DNA of 64,000 nucleotides from JBJXHN01 sp046233135 (GTDB taxonomy: Bacteria; Pseudomonadota; Alphaproteobacteria; Rhodospirillales; Rhodospirillaceae). A program made the position numbers and the translations under genes. The notes below the pieces were generated by a model. The model saw only the letters and a program-made list of their open reading frames with translations, was not told where the DNA came from and did no database searches. The stretch's first letter is position 1; every line of letters starts with the position of its first letter. Location: the NCBI GenBank assembly GCA_046233135.1, contig JBJXHN010000010.1:1-64000 (forward strand), in the 5' to 3' direction. This document shows positions 7,641 to 16,589 of this stretch, in pieces.

Positions 7641-10600
7641 ATGGTATCGATCAATTTCCTGCCGATGGCACAGCAGAAGCGGCTGGAAGAGCTGCAACGG
7701 GATATCGCCGCCGGCCGGGTCTGCGTGCTGATCGGGGCTGGCGTATCCTTTCGCAGCGGTATGGTCGATGGACCGTCTCTGGCCCGTGCCCTGGCAGACG
7801 GCCGGGGTCTGGGCGCAGCCACGGACGGCGATCTGATCGCCACCTGTGATGCCCTGGAGCAGGAGTACGGAAGCGCCTGGCTGCGTCAGACCCTTGCGCC
7901 ACTGCTGAATGATGAGGGCATACCCCTCAGCGATGCCCACAGAATCCTCGCCCGCAGCTCCTATGCCGCCTATTTCACCACCAACGTCGACCGGTTGACG
8001 GAATGGGCGCTGGAGGATGCCGGCGTCCCCTGTTCTCCGGTGTTCCTGCCTCAGGATGCCGCCTTGCTGAACAACGGCCGGCGTCCGGTCATCAAGATCC
8101 ACGGCACCATCGACCACCCCCACACCATGGTCTTCACGTCCTCGGAAATGGCGGCCTTCGAAGGTCTTATGGCCGATCTTCTTCGTCAGGTTCTGGAGCA
8201 GAAGCAGCTGCTGATCGTCGGCTATCGGGGGACGGACCCGAACTTCCTGCGGATCCTGGATCTGGTGAACGACCGCAGCGGTGGACAGCCCCATGTGCTG
8301 ATCGACTTCGGGCGCGAAGCCGACCGTGCGGATCTGCTGGCCCGCCAGATCTATCTGATCGACCCGGGGCCGGGCGCCTACGACCGCCTGCCAGATGTGC
8401 TCGGGTATCTGGGCGGGCTGGATGACGCGCAGTTGGACCTATGCCGCCGGGAAACGGTTGTCCGGGGCAACCCCTTCCCCGGCCTCTCTCCTTATGGTGT
8501 CTCTGCCGGAAATTTTTACGGTCGTGGCGATATGGTCGCCAACCTCTGCGACCGCCTGCCCGCCCTTTCGCCGGTCACCGTCTTCTTCGGCGACAGCGGC
8601 TGCGGCAAGACCTCGCTGTTTCAGGCCGGGGTGCTGCCGGAGTTGGACCGCCGGGGCGACGCCTGGGCGCTCGTGGCGACGGATCCGGGCGGAGATCCGG
8701 GGCAAAGGATGGAAGCCGCCGTCTGCGCCCGGCTCGGCTTGAACGCCGGGAACCCCTTGCCCAAGACCCTGGAGCGGCTGATGCCCGAAGGGCGGCGGCT
8801 GGTGGTGGTCATCGACCAGTTCGAACGCGTCCTCCTGCCCGATATGAGCCCACAGGCAGACCGCTTCCTGTCCCGCACTCTGCCGGACCTCGCCCGGCGG
8901 TTCGGCGAGACCCTGCGGGTGCTGATCGTCCTGCGCAGCGACGCCCTCTACCGCCTGCACCCCTATCGCGACCATCCGCAGCTGCGCGGGGTCTATCTGG
9001 GGGCCGAGATGCTCGACACCCTGACCGTGAAGGCTGCCGCCACCGTGGTGCGCCAAGTGTTTCTTGGCAAAGGGTTCGCCCTGACGGCTGGGGCGGTAAA
9101 GGCACTGATCGATGGCACCGTCATCCCAGGAGGGCAGCGCGTCTACCTGCCCTACCTCCAGCTGCTGGCACGCGCCCTGTTCACCCGGCTGACCGAAAGC
9201 ATCCCGTCGGTCCGCACGGCCGAGGGGCCGCATCCGGTGTCCCGCCGGGATGTGGGGCAGCTGGAGTCGACCGATATCATCCTGCGCCATGTGCGCGACG
9301 GCGCCCTGGCCTTGGCCCGGATCGAGCCGGATCGGGCTTCCGTCCTCAAGCTCTATGACCTGCTGACCGAGCGCCACCGCCGCGCCATCCTGCGCGAAGA
9401 TCGCCTCACCGCCGAATTCGCCGAGCCGGACCGGGTGGGACGGCTGCTTCAGGAACTGGAAACCCGCCGCCTCGTGCACTTTGACGAGATCCTGGAAGGC
9501 TACGAACTGGTCCACGATTCCCTGGTGGAGCCGATCCGCAGCTTTCTGGACTCCCAGCGAGTGGATTTTAGCCGGGGGGATCTGGTGGTGCTGGCCCGCC
9601 GCCTGTTCGCCGGCGAACAGCCTGCCGATACCACCTGCGCCAATCTGGTCCTCTACTGCCTGCGCCAGGACCTGTCCCCGGCCTGGGTGGAACGCAGTGC
9701 GGAGCCGGGCGCAGGCTGGCCCGCACTGTGGGCAGAGATCCGTCTGGCCTGTCCGACACCCCTGCGCACGGCCGTCTGGACGCGGCTGGCCCTGTGGGTC
9801 GAGCGGACAGGGCAGGTGCCTGCCGACCTGACGGTGGTCGAGGTGCTGCGCCTGCTGATAACCACGCGGGATCCAGCAATGGCCCTGGCGTTGTGCCGCA
9901 TTCTCCGCCAGCAGTCCCTGACCGGTAAAGACATCGAAACCCTATGGCAGTGGGTCGACCCGGACCATGCGGACGAAGCCGGAGAGGAGGCGGACGGCCT
10001 GCTTGCCCGCCTGGGGCTGGGGGACAGGCCGGTAGGTGCCCTGGATGGGGGACCGCTTCGGCTGGGCTGGCATGAGGTGGTGGCCGCCATAATCGGGATC
10101 CTGACGGCTCCCCGGCGGGTGCCTGTCGAACGGATGTTCTCCGGCTATGGATCACGGGTCTACAGCGAGGCTGGCTGGTGGACCCCCTTCGTGGCCCGCC
10201 TGCTGGAGCGGGCCGCCAAACGCAGCGGCGGTCCGGCCCGGGATCGGCTGGATGCCTTGCTGGGCGAGCTGGACGACGACCCGGAGCTTCTGCACGGCTA
10301 CACGACCGCTCTGCTGGCCCGACCGGAGAAAGAGGCTGAGCGTCGCCCGGACCGCTTCCAGCGGATCCTTTCCCTGTTGGCGCGCCGCTTGCGGCAGGAG
10401 CCACCGGATCGTTTCCTTGCTGTGGCCGAAGTCCTGTTGCCCCATTCCCCAAAGACAGTCCTCACCCAGTTCCAACCGGTGTTTCCCGAGCTGCTGCGAG
10501 CCGGCGTCGCCCGGCGAGCGGCGCGCCTGCTGGCCCTGGGGGCACAGGAGGAAGCGGACATCGGCGCGCTGCTTGATCGGGCGGATCTGGCCCGTGACCC

Positions 10601-11972
10601 GGAAGAGGCCTCCTGGTTGCGCCACGCCGCGCTGGAATCCCCGGCGGAGGTGGAGGGAGAAAAGATCAAGGTCGGGGAGGAATTCAGTGATGCGGTGGCG
10701 GACATCCACTGGGAGGTTGTTCGCGCGTATCTGAGCGATCAGATCCTGGGCAAAGAGTGGTGTACCGATCTCCTTTTCGAGATAGCCAACTGGACGGATC
10801 AAGGGCTGATTGTCGGAAGCTACGGCTTGATGCTGCTCGACAACGGCCTGGATCAAGCCGCGTCCTGGACCTTGTGGACGCGATTGTGGCGATTGCTGTG
10901 CCTGGAGACCCTGCGGCGCGGTGCCGCGCAAGGGGCGGAGATGCCCGAGGGCGATCCCTTGACTGCTCCCTGGCCGGAGGTGGCCATGCTCTGGGATCAG
11001 GCACTAGAGGCGCTTTGGGGCGTAGAGGCTGCGATCCCGCGTGCAGCAGGAGACCTGGACGGGCGTCTGCGATGGCTGCGCCAAGCTCTGCGCACCACGG
11101 ACATGGAACAATCGGGATCGGACGGGCTGCTGGCGTTGCTGGATGAGTGGTTTTCTGCCTATCCGGACCTGGGCTATACCCTGCGCGCCACCTGGGCTTC
11201 CACGACCCGTCCCTTGCCGGCGAGGTCTGTGACATTCGCGCGGTTGTCCATCTGGTGTGCCGTGTCGGAAGGCGGGAAGAAAAGCCGTCTGGACCGTCTG
11301 ATCTCGGAATACGACTTGCAGGATCTGGTCCGAGTCGGCCCCTTGCAGGAATCTCTGGAGACCTACAAGCACGCTGAAGACCGGGGCCTTCTCCGGGATG
11401 TCATTCTGGTGGCCGAGGAGATAATCGCCCATGTCGTCCCTCTGCTGACCCCGACCATGCCGGGGGTTGAGAGCTTCCTGTGGGCGTTAATCGGGCGCAG
11501 CGGCTGGGTCGGTCTGCCCGGTCTGACGGAGCGGCAGCGCAGCGATGACCTGATCGCAGCCCTCTGCCGGGTTTATGCGGGGGCGGAACAGGCCCTGCTG
11601 GATTCGCTGCCTGGCCAGCTCTGCCAACCCGATTGGACCTTGCGGGTAATGGTGCGGGTGGCCTGTCAGTGCCCCGACCTGTCCTCCGCGCCCTTGGCAC
11701 AGGCCATCGCCGACGTGATCGCCGAGGGCGACCGCCTTCCCGAACTGGCCGAAGCGCTTGCGTTGCTGGGCCGCATGCCGGCGACCGCGGAAGCCCGGGC
11801 ACTTCTGCGTGGTCTGATGGGCGATCCGCCCGCCGTGTTGGACGACGCCATGGTCGGGGCGGCCGTCCGCTCCCTACTGGCCCTGTCTGAAGATCCGGAA
11901 GACCGGATGGCGGCTCTGGAAGCCGCCCTGCGCAACCCGGTTGCCGCCGAAGCCTGGGAACCGGAGGTGTAG
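7641..11972 (+). CDS. SIR2-STAND NTPase, probable anti-phage defence protein
   Basis: A 1443-residue single-chain protein. Residues 15-270 are a SIR2-family domain with GAGVS at 32-36, TTNVD at 113-117, KIHGTID with the expected catalytic His154, and GYRGTDPNF at 194-202. Residues 290-620 are a STAND-type P-loop ATPase: Walker A GDSGCGKTS at 317-325 and Walker B LVVVIDQFE at 387-395. HDSLVEPIRSFL near residue 625 ends the NTPase module. The remaining 800 residues are leucine/alanine-rich helical repeats, probably the sensor. In the known SIR2-STAND (Avs5-like) and DSR systems, target sensing triggers NAD+ depletion; that role is inferred here. The ATG at 7641 has GAGGGG 6 bases upstream. It stands alone, divergent from nif and 11 bases from a convergent kinase gene. 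Confidence 0.85.
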   Translation: MVSINFLPMAQQKRLEELQRDIAAGRVCVLIGAGVSFRSGMVDGPSLARALADGRGLGAATDGDLIATCDALEQEYGSAWLRQTLAPLLNDEGIPLSDAHRILARSSYAAYFTTNVDRLTEWALEDAGVPCSPVFLPQDAALLNNGRRPVIKIHGTIDHPHTMVFTSSEMAAFEGLMADLLRQVLEQKQLLIVGYRGTDPNFLRILDLVNDRSGGQPHVLIDFGREADRADLLARQIYLIDPGPGAYDRLPDVLGYLGGLDDAQLDLCRRETVVRGNPFPGLSPYGVSAGNFYGRGDMVANLCDRLPALSPVTVFFGDSGCGKTSLFQAGVLPELDRRGDAWALVATDPGGDPGQRMEAAVCARLGLNAGNPLPKTLERLMPEGRRLVVVIDQFERVLLPDMSPQADRFLSRTLPDLARRFGETLRVLIVLRSDALYRLHPYRDHPQLRGVYLGAEMLDTLTVKAAATVVRQVFLGKGFALTAGAVKALIDGTVIPGGQRVYLPYLQLLARALFTRLTESIPSVRTAEGPHPVSRRDVGQLESTDIILRHVRDGALALARIEPDRASVLKLYDLLTERHRRAILREDRLTAEFAEPDRVGRLLQELETRRLVHFDEILEGYELVHDSLVEPIRSFLDSQRVDFSRGDLVVLARRLFAGEQPADTTCANLVLYCLRQDLSPAWVERSAEPGAGWPALWAEIRLACPTPLRTAVWTRLALWVERTGQVPADLTVVEVLRLLITTRDPAMALALCRILRQQSLTGKDIETLWQWVDPDHADEAGEEADGLLARLGLGDRPVGALDGGPLRLGWHEVVAAIIGILTAPRRVPVERMFSGYGSRVYSEAGWWTPFVARLLERAAKRSGGPARDRLDALLGELDDDPELLHGYTTALLARPEKEAERRPDRFQRILSLLARRLRQEPPDRFLAVAEVLLPHSPKTVLTQFQPVFPELLRAGVARRAARLLALGAQEEADIGALLDRADLARDPEEASWLRHAALESPAEVEGEKIKVGEEFSDAVADIHWEVVRAYLSDQILGKEWCTDLLFEIANWTDQGLIVGSYGLMLLDNGLDQAASWTLWTRLWRLLCLETLRRGAAQGAEMPEGDPLTAPWPEVAMLWDQALEALWGVEAAIPRAAGDLDGRLRWLRQALRTTDMEQSGSDGLLALLDEWFSAYPDLGYTLRATWASTTRPLPARSVTFARLSIWCAVSEGGKKSRLDRLISEYDLQDLVRVGPLQESLETYKHAEDRGLLRDVILVAEEIIAHVVPLLTPTMPGVESFLWALIGRSGWVGLPGLTERQRSDDLIAALCRVYAGAEQALLDSLPGQLCQPDWTLRVMVRVACQCPDLSSAPLAQAIADVIAEGDRLPELAEALALLGRMPATAEARALLRGLMGDPPAVLDDAMVGAAVRSLLALSEDPEDRMAALEAALRNPVAAEAWEPEV

Positions 11973-11982
11973 TCCGCGCTTC

Positions 11983-14412
11983 CTACCCCGCCTCCACCCG
12001 CAGCACACCGCCGGACAGCACTTCGGCGATGGCGTCGCGCAGTTCCGACGTCCGCACCGGCTTGTGCAGCAGGCGGTATCCACTGCGCTGCACCTCTCGC
12101 AGCCGTTCCGGCGAAGTATCCCCGGTCATGATCACGCCGGGCAGATCCGACCCGAACGCCTGACTCAGGCTTTGGATCGCCGCCACGCCGGTGGCACCCC
12201 CTTGCAAGCGATAGTCCGCCAGCACCAGCGTCGGCTGGGGCATGCCGCGCAGGGCATCGAAGGCTTCCAGAATATCCTGGGCGGCCACCACCTCGAAGCC
12301 CCAGTCCTCAAGCAGGGTGGCCATGCCGTCCAGCACCGCCGCGTCGTCCTCGACAATCACCGCGACAGCCCCTTCGGACACCGCAAAATTCGATGCCGAA
12401 CTGAGCAGCGGTTGCAGCGCCGGAGCTTCGGCCAGGGGCAGGATGATTTCCATGCAGGTCCCGCGCCCGACGACCGAACGCACATGCACCGGATGGCCCA
12501 GAAGCCGCGACAGCCGCTGGACGATGGCCAGTCCCAGCCCCAGACCCTGGGTGCGGTCGCGGGCTTCGTTGCCCACCTGATAGAATTCCTCGAAGATCAG
12601 GTCCAGGCGGTCGTCGGGGATGCCGATGCCGGTGTCTACCACCTGGATCGCCATTTCGTCCTCGCCCCGCCGCCGGCAGCCCAGCAGCACGCCGCCGGTC
12701 TGGGTATAGCGATAGGCGTTGGTCATCAGGTTGCGGACAATGCGTTCGATCAGCCGCTCGTCGCTTTCCACCACCATGCGCGATGGCACCACGCTGAGGG
12801 TCAGGCCCTTGCGTTCGATCAGCGGCCGCATCTCGCTGTCCATGCGGTCAAACAGCGCGCCGACGGAAAACGGCGCCGTGGTCGGCTGGACGATCCCCGC
12901 ATCCAGTTTCGAGATGTCCAGCAGGGAATCCAATAGGCCCCCCAAGGCATCGACCGACAGTTCCACCCGCCGGGCCAGCTCCATCGCCTTGGGCTGGGTG
13001 CGCAGCTGCCGGGTCAGCAGGCTGGAATAGATGCTCAGCGCCTGCATCGGCTGGCGCAGGTCGTGGCTGGCGGCAGCCAGGAAGCGCGACTTGGCCGCGC
13101 TGGCCATTTCGGCCTGGGCCAGGGCGTCGCGGGTCTGCTCTTCCGCTTCCTGACGCTTGGTGATGTCCAGCGCCAGGCCGACACAGCCCTGCACCGACCC
13201 GTTTTCTCCCAGGTGGGGAATCAGCGCGGCGTGATAGCGGATGTCCCGGCCTCGGGGATTGGTGAACTGACCGTCGAACTCTACCGTGTTGCCGGCCATC
13301 ACCTGGGTCCGCCAGCGCGCGGTATCGGCCAGCACCTGGGGCGACAGCACGTCTTCCGGCCGGCGGCCGATCACGTCGTGCGGCTTGCGGCCCAGCCATT
13401 CCAGGGCGGCACGGTTGATGAAGCGATAGATCTGGCTTTCATCGGTATAGAAGATCAGCCCGGGGATATTGTCGGTGATCAGGCGGATGAACTGTTCGCG
13501 ATGGCGCAGGTCGTGTTCCAGCCGCCGCTCGGCGGTGATATCGCGCGAGAAGGTGGTGACCGCAACCGCGTGGCCGGTTTCGTCCATCACCGGGAAGACG
13601 CTGTGTTCCACCCAAGTGCCGTCCTTGCAGTCCGAATAGCGGGTTGCCTTGCCCGAGTTCAGCACGGCCCGGATCTGGCGCTCCTGGTCGGCAGCGACCG
13701 ATGGGGGGAAAAGGTCCCGCAGCGGGCGGCCCAGCACCGCGTTCCGGTCCTTCCCCAGGCGCGCCGCCCCGGCGTCGTTGATCAGGGTGACCACGCCCGA
13801 CTGCTCCACCCGCATTACCATGTCGGCGGTGGCGTTGATCAGGCTGCTGACCAGGGCTTCGCGGTTCTGCAACGCCGCCTCGTGCCGTCGCCAGGGCGAG
13901 ATATCGAGGATCGCCCAGGCTATGCGCAGGTCCTGCATCCCGTTTTCCTGGGCGGTCAGGGCGCTGCGCACGATCAGGAAGCGGCGCAGGGATCCGTCCT
14001 CGCCTTCCCGGTCAAGCTGCCGGCAATGGCGGGGCTGGCTCAGGCCCCGGGTGCTGTCCGGACCGGGAGCGTCGTCAACCACCATGGCATCCTGCCACAG
14101 CCGGGCCAGGGCCACCCCCGGTGCATCGGAAGGATCGACCCCGAGCAACGGCAACGTGGTATAAGCGGTGGCGTTCAGCGACAAGGCACCGCCGTTTTCA
14201 TCCACCAGCACCAGGGCTTCGCTGAGGCTGTCCAGCAGGCCGTGAAGCTGGCGTATGGCACACCGCTCCCCATGGCGCCGGGCCATGTCGATACTGATCC
14301 ACCATCCGCTCGCGATAATGATCGCCGCGCCGATCATCAGCCAGGGAAGCAACCACGTCAGCAAGGTATTCGCCGGCATCAGCGCCGCCCCGCCATTATT
14401 AATCCTTGGCAC
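11983..14412 (-). CDS. Hybrid sensor histidine kinase with PAS domains and C-terminal receiver
   Basis: An 809-residue membrane-anchored kinase. One hydrophobic segment lies at about residues 15-38. Three PAS-like segments follow (about 45-185, 190-305 and 310-420). The phosphoacceptor helix has SHDLRQPMQAL with His450. The ATPase domain shows NLMTNAYRYT, DTGIGIP and GLGLGLAIV. A receiver at about 680-800 has phosphoacceptor Asp733 in LADYRLQGG and Lys in LHKPV. The HDLRQP form of the H-box is typical of a large family of hybrid kinases. The signal and the output partner are not encoded nearby. The longest frame uses GTG at 14412; an in-frame ATG at 14379 directly before the membrane segment is an alternative. 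Confidence 0.88.
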   Translation of the reverse strand: MPRINNGGAALMPANTLLTWLLPWLMIGAAIIIASGWWISIDMARRHGERCAIRQLHGLLDSLSEALVLVDENGGALSLNATAYTTLPLLGVDPSDAPGVALARLWQDAMVVDDAPGPDSTRGLSQPRHCRQLDREGEDGSLRRFLIVRSALTAQENGMQDLRIAWAILDISPWRRHEAALQNREALVSSLINATADMVMRVEQSGVVTLINDAGAARLGKDRNAVLGRPLRDLFPPSVAADQERQIRAVLNSGKATRYSDCKDGTWVEHSVFPVMDETGHAVAVTTFSRDITAERRLEHDLRHREQFIRLITDNIPGLIFYTDESQIYRFINRAALEWLGRKPHDVIGRRPEDVLSPQVLADTARWRTQVMAGNTVEFDGQFTNPRGRDIRYHAALIPHLGENGSVQGCVGLALDITKRQEAEEQTRDALAQAEMASAAKSRFLAAASHDLRQPMQALSIYSSLLTRQLRTQPKAMELARRVELSVDALGGLLDSLLDISKLDAGIVQPTTAPFSVGALFDRMDSEMRPLIERKGLTLSVVPSRMVVESDERLIERIVRNLMTNAYRYTQTGGVLLGCRRRGEDEMAIQVVDTGIGIPDDRLDLIFEEFYQVGNEARDRTQGLGLGLAIVQRLSRLLGHPVHVRSVVGRGTCMEIILPLAEAPALQPLLSSASNFAVSEGAVAVIVEDDAAVLDGMATLLEDWGFEVVAAQDILEAFDALRGMPQPTLVLADYRLQGGATGVAAIQSLSQAFGSDLPGVIMTGDTSPERLREVQRSGYRLLHKPVRTSELRDAIAEVLSGGVLRVEAG

Positions 14413-14512
14413 AGTGTAGCGCGGCTGCTACCCGATGCCCATCAATACGGTGATATGTCCAGGCACGTATCTGAATACCGATTCTCCGGCATAGCGAGGA
14501 CCGACGAGAAGC

Positions 14513-15745
14513 ATGGCACGCAGCAAAGCCGTGGTCGACAAGACCGGGTCCTCCGCGAACGCCTATGTGGGGCATTTCGCCGCCGGCGCCGGTGCGGTTC
14601 CCGTCAACGTCGCCGTCGTTCCCACCCGTGCCCGTCTGGAAATCCGTGATGGCCTGGGGCTGCTGATCGCTGCCTGGGCCTGGCCAGATACGGTGGTGCT
14701 GGCTGCCCCGTCGCCCCGCCATCCCCTGCGCCTGACCTGCCGCGACTACCCCGACCAATGTCTGGAGGTGCATGACGCCGCCGATCTGGCCGAGGCCCTG
14801 GGTGCCCCCTTCCGCACCGATACGCCCCCCTCCCTGCCGGCCGTGCGTCGGGCGGAGGAGGTCGGGGAGGAGGATCGCCCGTTCCCGCGCAAGCGTCGTT
14901 GGGGCCTGCCCCGGATCCGTCTTGGCTGGCCGACGCCGATGGGGGTGCTGCGCGGGGTACTGCGGCTGATGGCCGCGACCGGCCTGCTGCTGATCGGCGC
15001 CGGGGTGACCCTTGTGCTGCCCGGGGTCGCCAGCCTCGGCGTGCCACTGATCCCCGCCGGGGTGGAAGCGGCCTGGGGCGCATCGATGGTCGAACAGCTG
15101 CGGGACCACGGGCTGCTGGCCTGCAAGAACATCTACGGCCGCCAAGCCCTGGACCGCCTCGGTGACCGGTTGCGGGAGGCGTCGGGGGCGCCCTGGCCGG
15201 TGGTGATTCATGTGATTCAGGATCCGCGCATGCAGGTGCTGACCCTGCCCGGCGGCCATATCGTGCTGTTCGAGGGGGTGGTGGACCATGTCCGCACCGC
15301 CGACGAACTGGCCGCCGTGGTCGCCCAGGCCCTGGCCCACGGGGTGCGGCGGGATACCTTCCGGGCGCTGGTGGCGCGGGACGGGGCGGGGATTCTCGGC
15401 GCCCTGATCCGCGAGCAGATGGACGACCCCCGCCTGTCGGTGGAGCACTATCTGATCAGCCGGGATTTCTCGCTGAGTGAAACCATGGCCGCCGACGCCC
15501 GGGCGGTGTCGATCCTGCGGCAGGCGGACATGCGTGCCCGGGGGCTGATACTGTTCCTGGAGTGGGCGGAGACCCAGCCGGCGGACATGGCTCCCCTGGG
15601 GCGGGGGGCGATGATGCTGAAACCCTACATGGCCATGCATCCGCCCCATCCGGACCGCCTGCGTGCCCTGCGCCTGGTGCCGCGCGGCGGAGAGCCGGCG
15701 ATGGATCCGATGGACTGGGCCGGCTTCCGCATCGTCTGTAACTGA
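14513..15745 (+). CDS. Peptidase M48-like membrane protein lacking the HExxH motif
   Basis: A 410-residue protein laid out like M48 (Ste24/HtpX-like) peptidases: an N-terminal beta-rich domain (about 15-95), a Lys/Arg-rich linker, a membrane segment at about 150-175 (LLLIGAGVTLVLPGVASLGV) and a peptidase-like domain from about 225. The helix that should carry HExxH reads AAVVAQALAHG, so the first His and the catalytic Glu are replaced by Gln272-Ala273 while His276 remains. A downstream SETMAADARAVSIL segment resembles the third-ligand helix. It is therefore probably not an active zinc protease and may be a binding protein or membrane chaperone. It lies divergent from the hybrid kinase and convergent with an SDR. 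Confidence 0.65.
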   Translation: MARSKAVVDKTGSSANAYVGHFAAGAGAVPVNVAVVPTRARLEIRDGLGLLIAAWAWPDTVVLAAPSPRHPLRLTCRDYPDQCLEVHDAADLAEALGAPFRTDTPPSLPAVRRAEEVGEEDRPFPRKRRWGLPRIRLGWPTPMGVLRGVLRLMAATGLLLIGAGVTLVLPGVASLGVPLIPAGVEAAWGASMVEQLRDHGLLACKNIYGRQALDRLGDRLREASGAPWPVVIHVIQDPRMQVLTLPGGHIVLFEGVVDHVRTADELAAVVAQALAHGVRRDTFRALVARDGAGILGALIREQMDDPRLSVEHYLISRDFSLSETMAADARAVSILRQADMRARGLILFLEWAETQPADMAPLGRGAMMLKPYMAMHPPHPDRLRALRLVPRGGEPAMDPMDWAGFRIVCN

Positions 15746-15756
15746 GGGCGGGTATC

Positions 15757-16470
15757 TTATTTCGGCTGGGCCTGCACCACCTGCCCCTGAAGCGTGCAGT
15801 CCTCCATCGCCAGCGGGATGAAGGCCTGGGCGATCTCGTCGGCCGTGGGCAGCGTGGCGGGGTCCTCGCCGGGATAGGCGGCGGCGCGCATGCCCGTGCG
15901 GGTGCGGCCCGGGTTCAGCAGGTTGGCCTTCACGTTGGTCTTGCCCAGCTCGGCGGCCCAGGTGGTCACCATCGCTTCCAGCGCCGCCTTGGACACCGCA
16001 TAGGTCGCCCAATAGGCCCGGCCGCCCGTCGCCCCGGAGGTAACGAAAATCGCCCGTCCCGCCGGGGCCATGCGCAGCAGGGGGTCCATAGCGCGGATCA
16101 GGCGCCAGTTGGCGGTCAGGTTCACCTGCAACACCGCGTCCCATTCCGCCGGCTTGATATGCGGCATCGGCGTCAGGGTGCCCAGGCGCCCGCCGTTGCC
16201 CACCAGCACGTCCAGCCGGCCGAAGCGCTGGTACAGCGCGGCGCCGATCTGGTCCAGGGCGTCGAAATTGGTCAGGTCCTCGACAATCAGCGTCGGCGCC
16301 GGATGGCCGGCGGCCCTGATCTCGTCGTCCAGTTCCTCCAGCGCTCCCTGGGTGCGGGCCAGGGCGATCACCTGGGCGCCCTCGGCGGCAAAGGCCTTGG
16401 CCACCGCCCGGCCAATGCCGCGCGAGGCTCCGGTGACAAGGGCAATGCGATCCTGCAAGCGGCCGGCCAT
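15757..16470 (-). CDS. Short-chain dehydrogenase/reductase
   Basis: A 237-residue classical SDR. The Rossmann motif TGASRGIG is at residues 14-21 and the active site has Ser in FVTSGATGG and the YAVSK Tyr/Lys pair. The substrate is unknown; the C-terminus (CTLQGQVVQAQPK) is short. The start at 16470 is preceded by GGAAGGA; the longer open frame begins in a CT-rich leader and is not likely translated. It follows purF on the same strand at a distance of about 120 bases. Confidence 0.85.
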   Translation of the reverse strand: MAGRLQDRIALVTGASRGIGRAVAKAFAAEGAQVIALARTQGALEELDDEIRAAGHPAPTLIVEDLTNFDALDQIGAALYQRFGRLDVLVGNGGRLGTLTPMPHIKPAEWDAVLQVNLTANWRLIRAMDPLLRMAPAGRAIFVTSGATGGRAYWATYAVSKAALEAMVTTWAAELGKTNVKANLLNPGRTRTGMRAAAYPGEDPATLPTADEIAQAFIPLAMEDCTLQGQVVQAQPK

Positions 16471-16589
16471 GGGACGTCCTTCCGAATTCGGGTAGGGGGA
16501 GAGAGAAGAGGGGGAGGTCGAGAGGGGAAAACGGGGAACACGGGCAGGGCAGCCGGAGAGGGAGATCATCCCTCCCCGGGAAACAAGGC

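Noticed and set aside
8439..9515. A 358-codon antisense frame inside the SIR2-STAND gene.
   Set aside because: It is the complement of conserved ATPase sequence and shows no protein family.
12165..15165. Several long open frames antisense to the hybrid kinase and the M48-like gene.
   Set aside because: High-GC shadow frames with His/Gln/Arg/Pro-rich composition and no domains.
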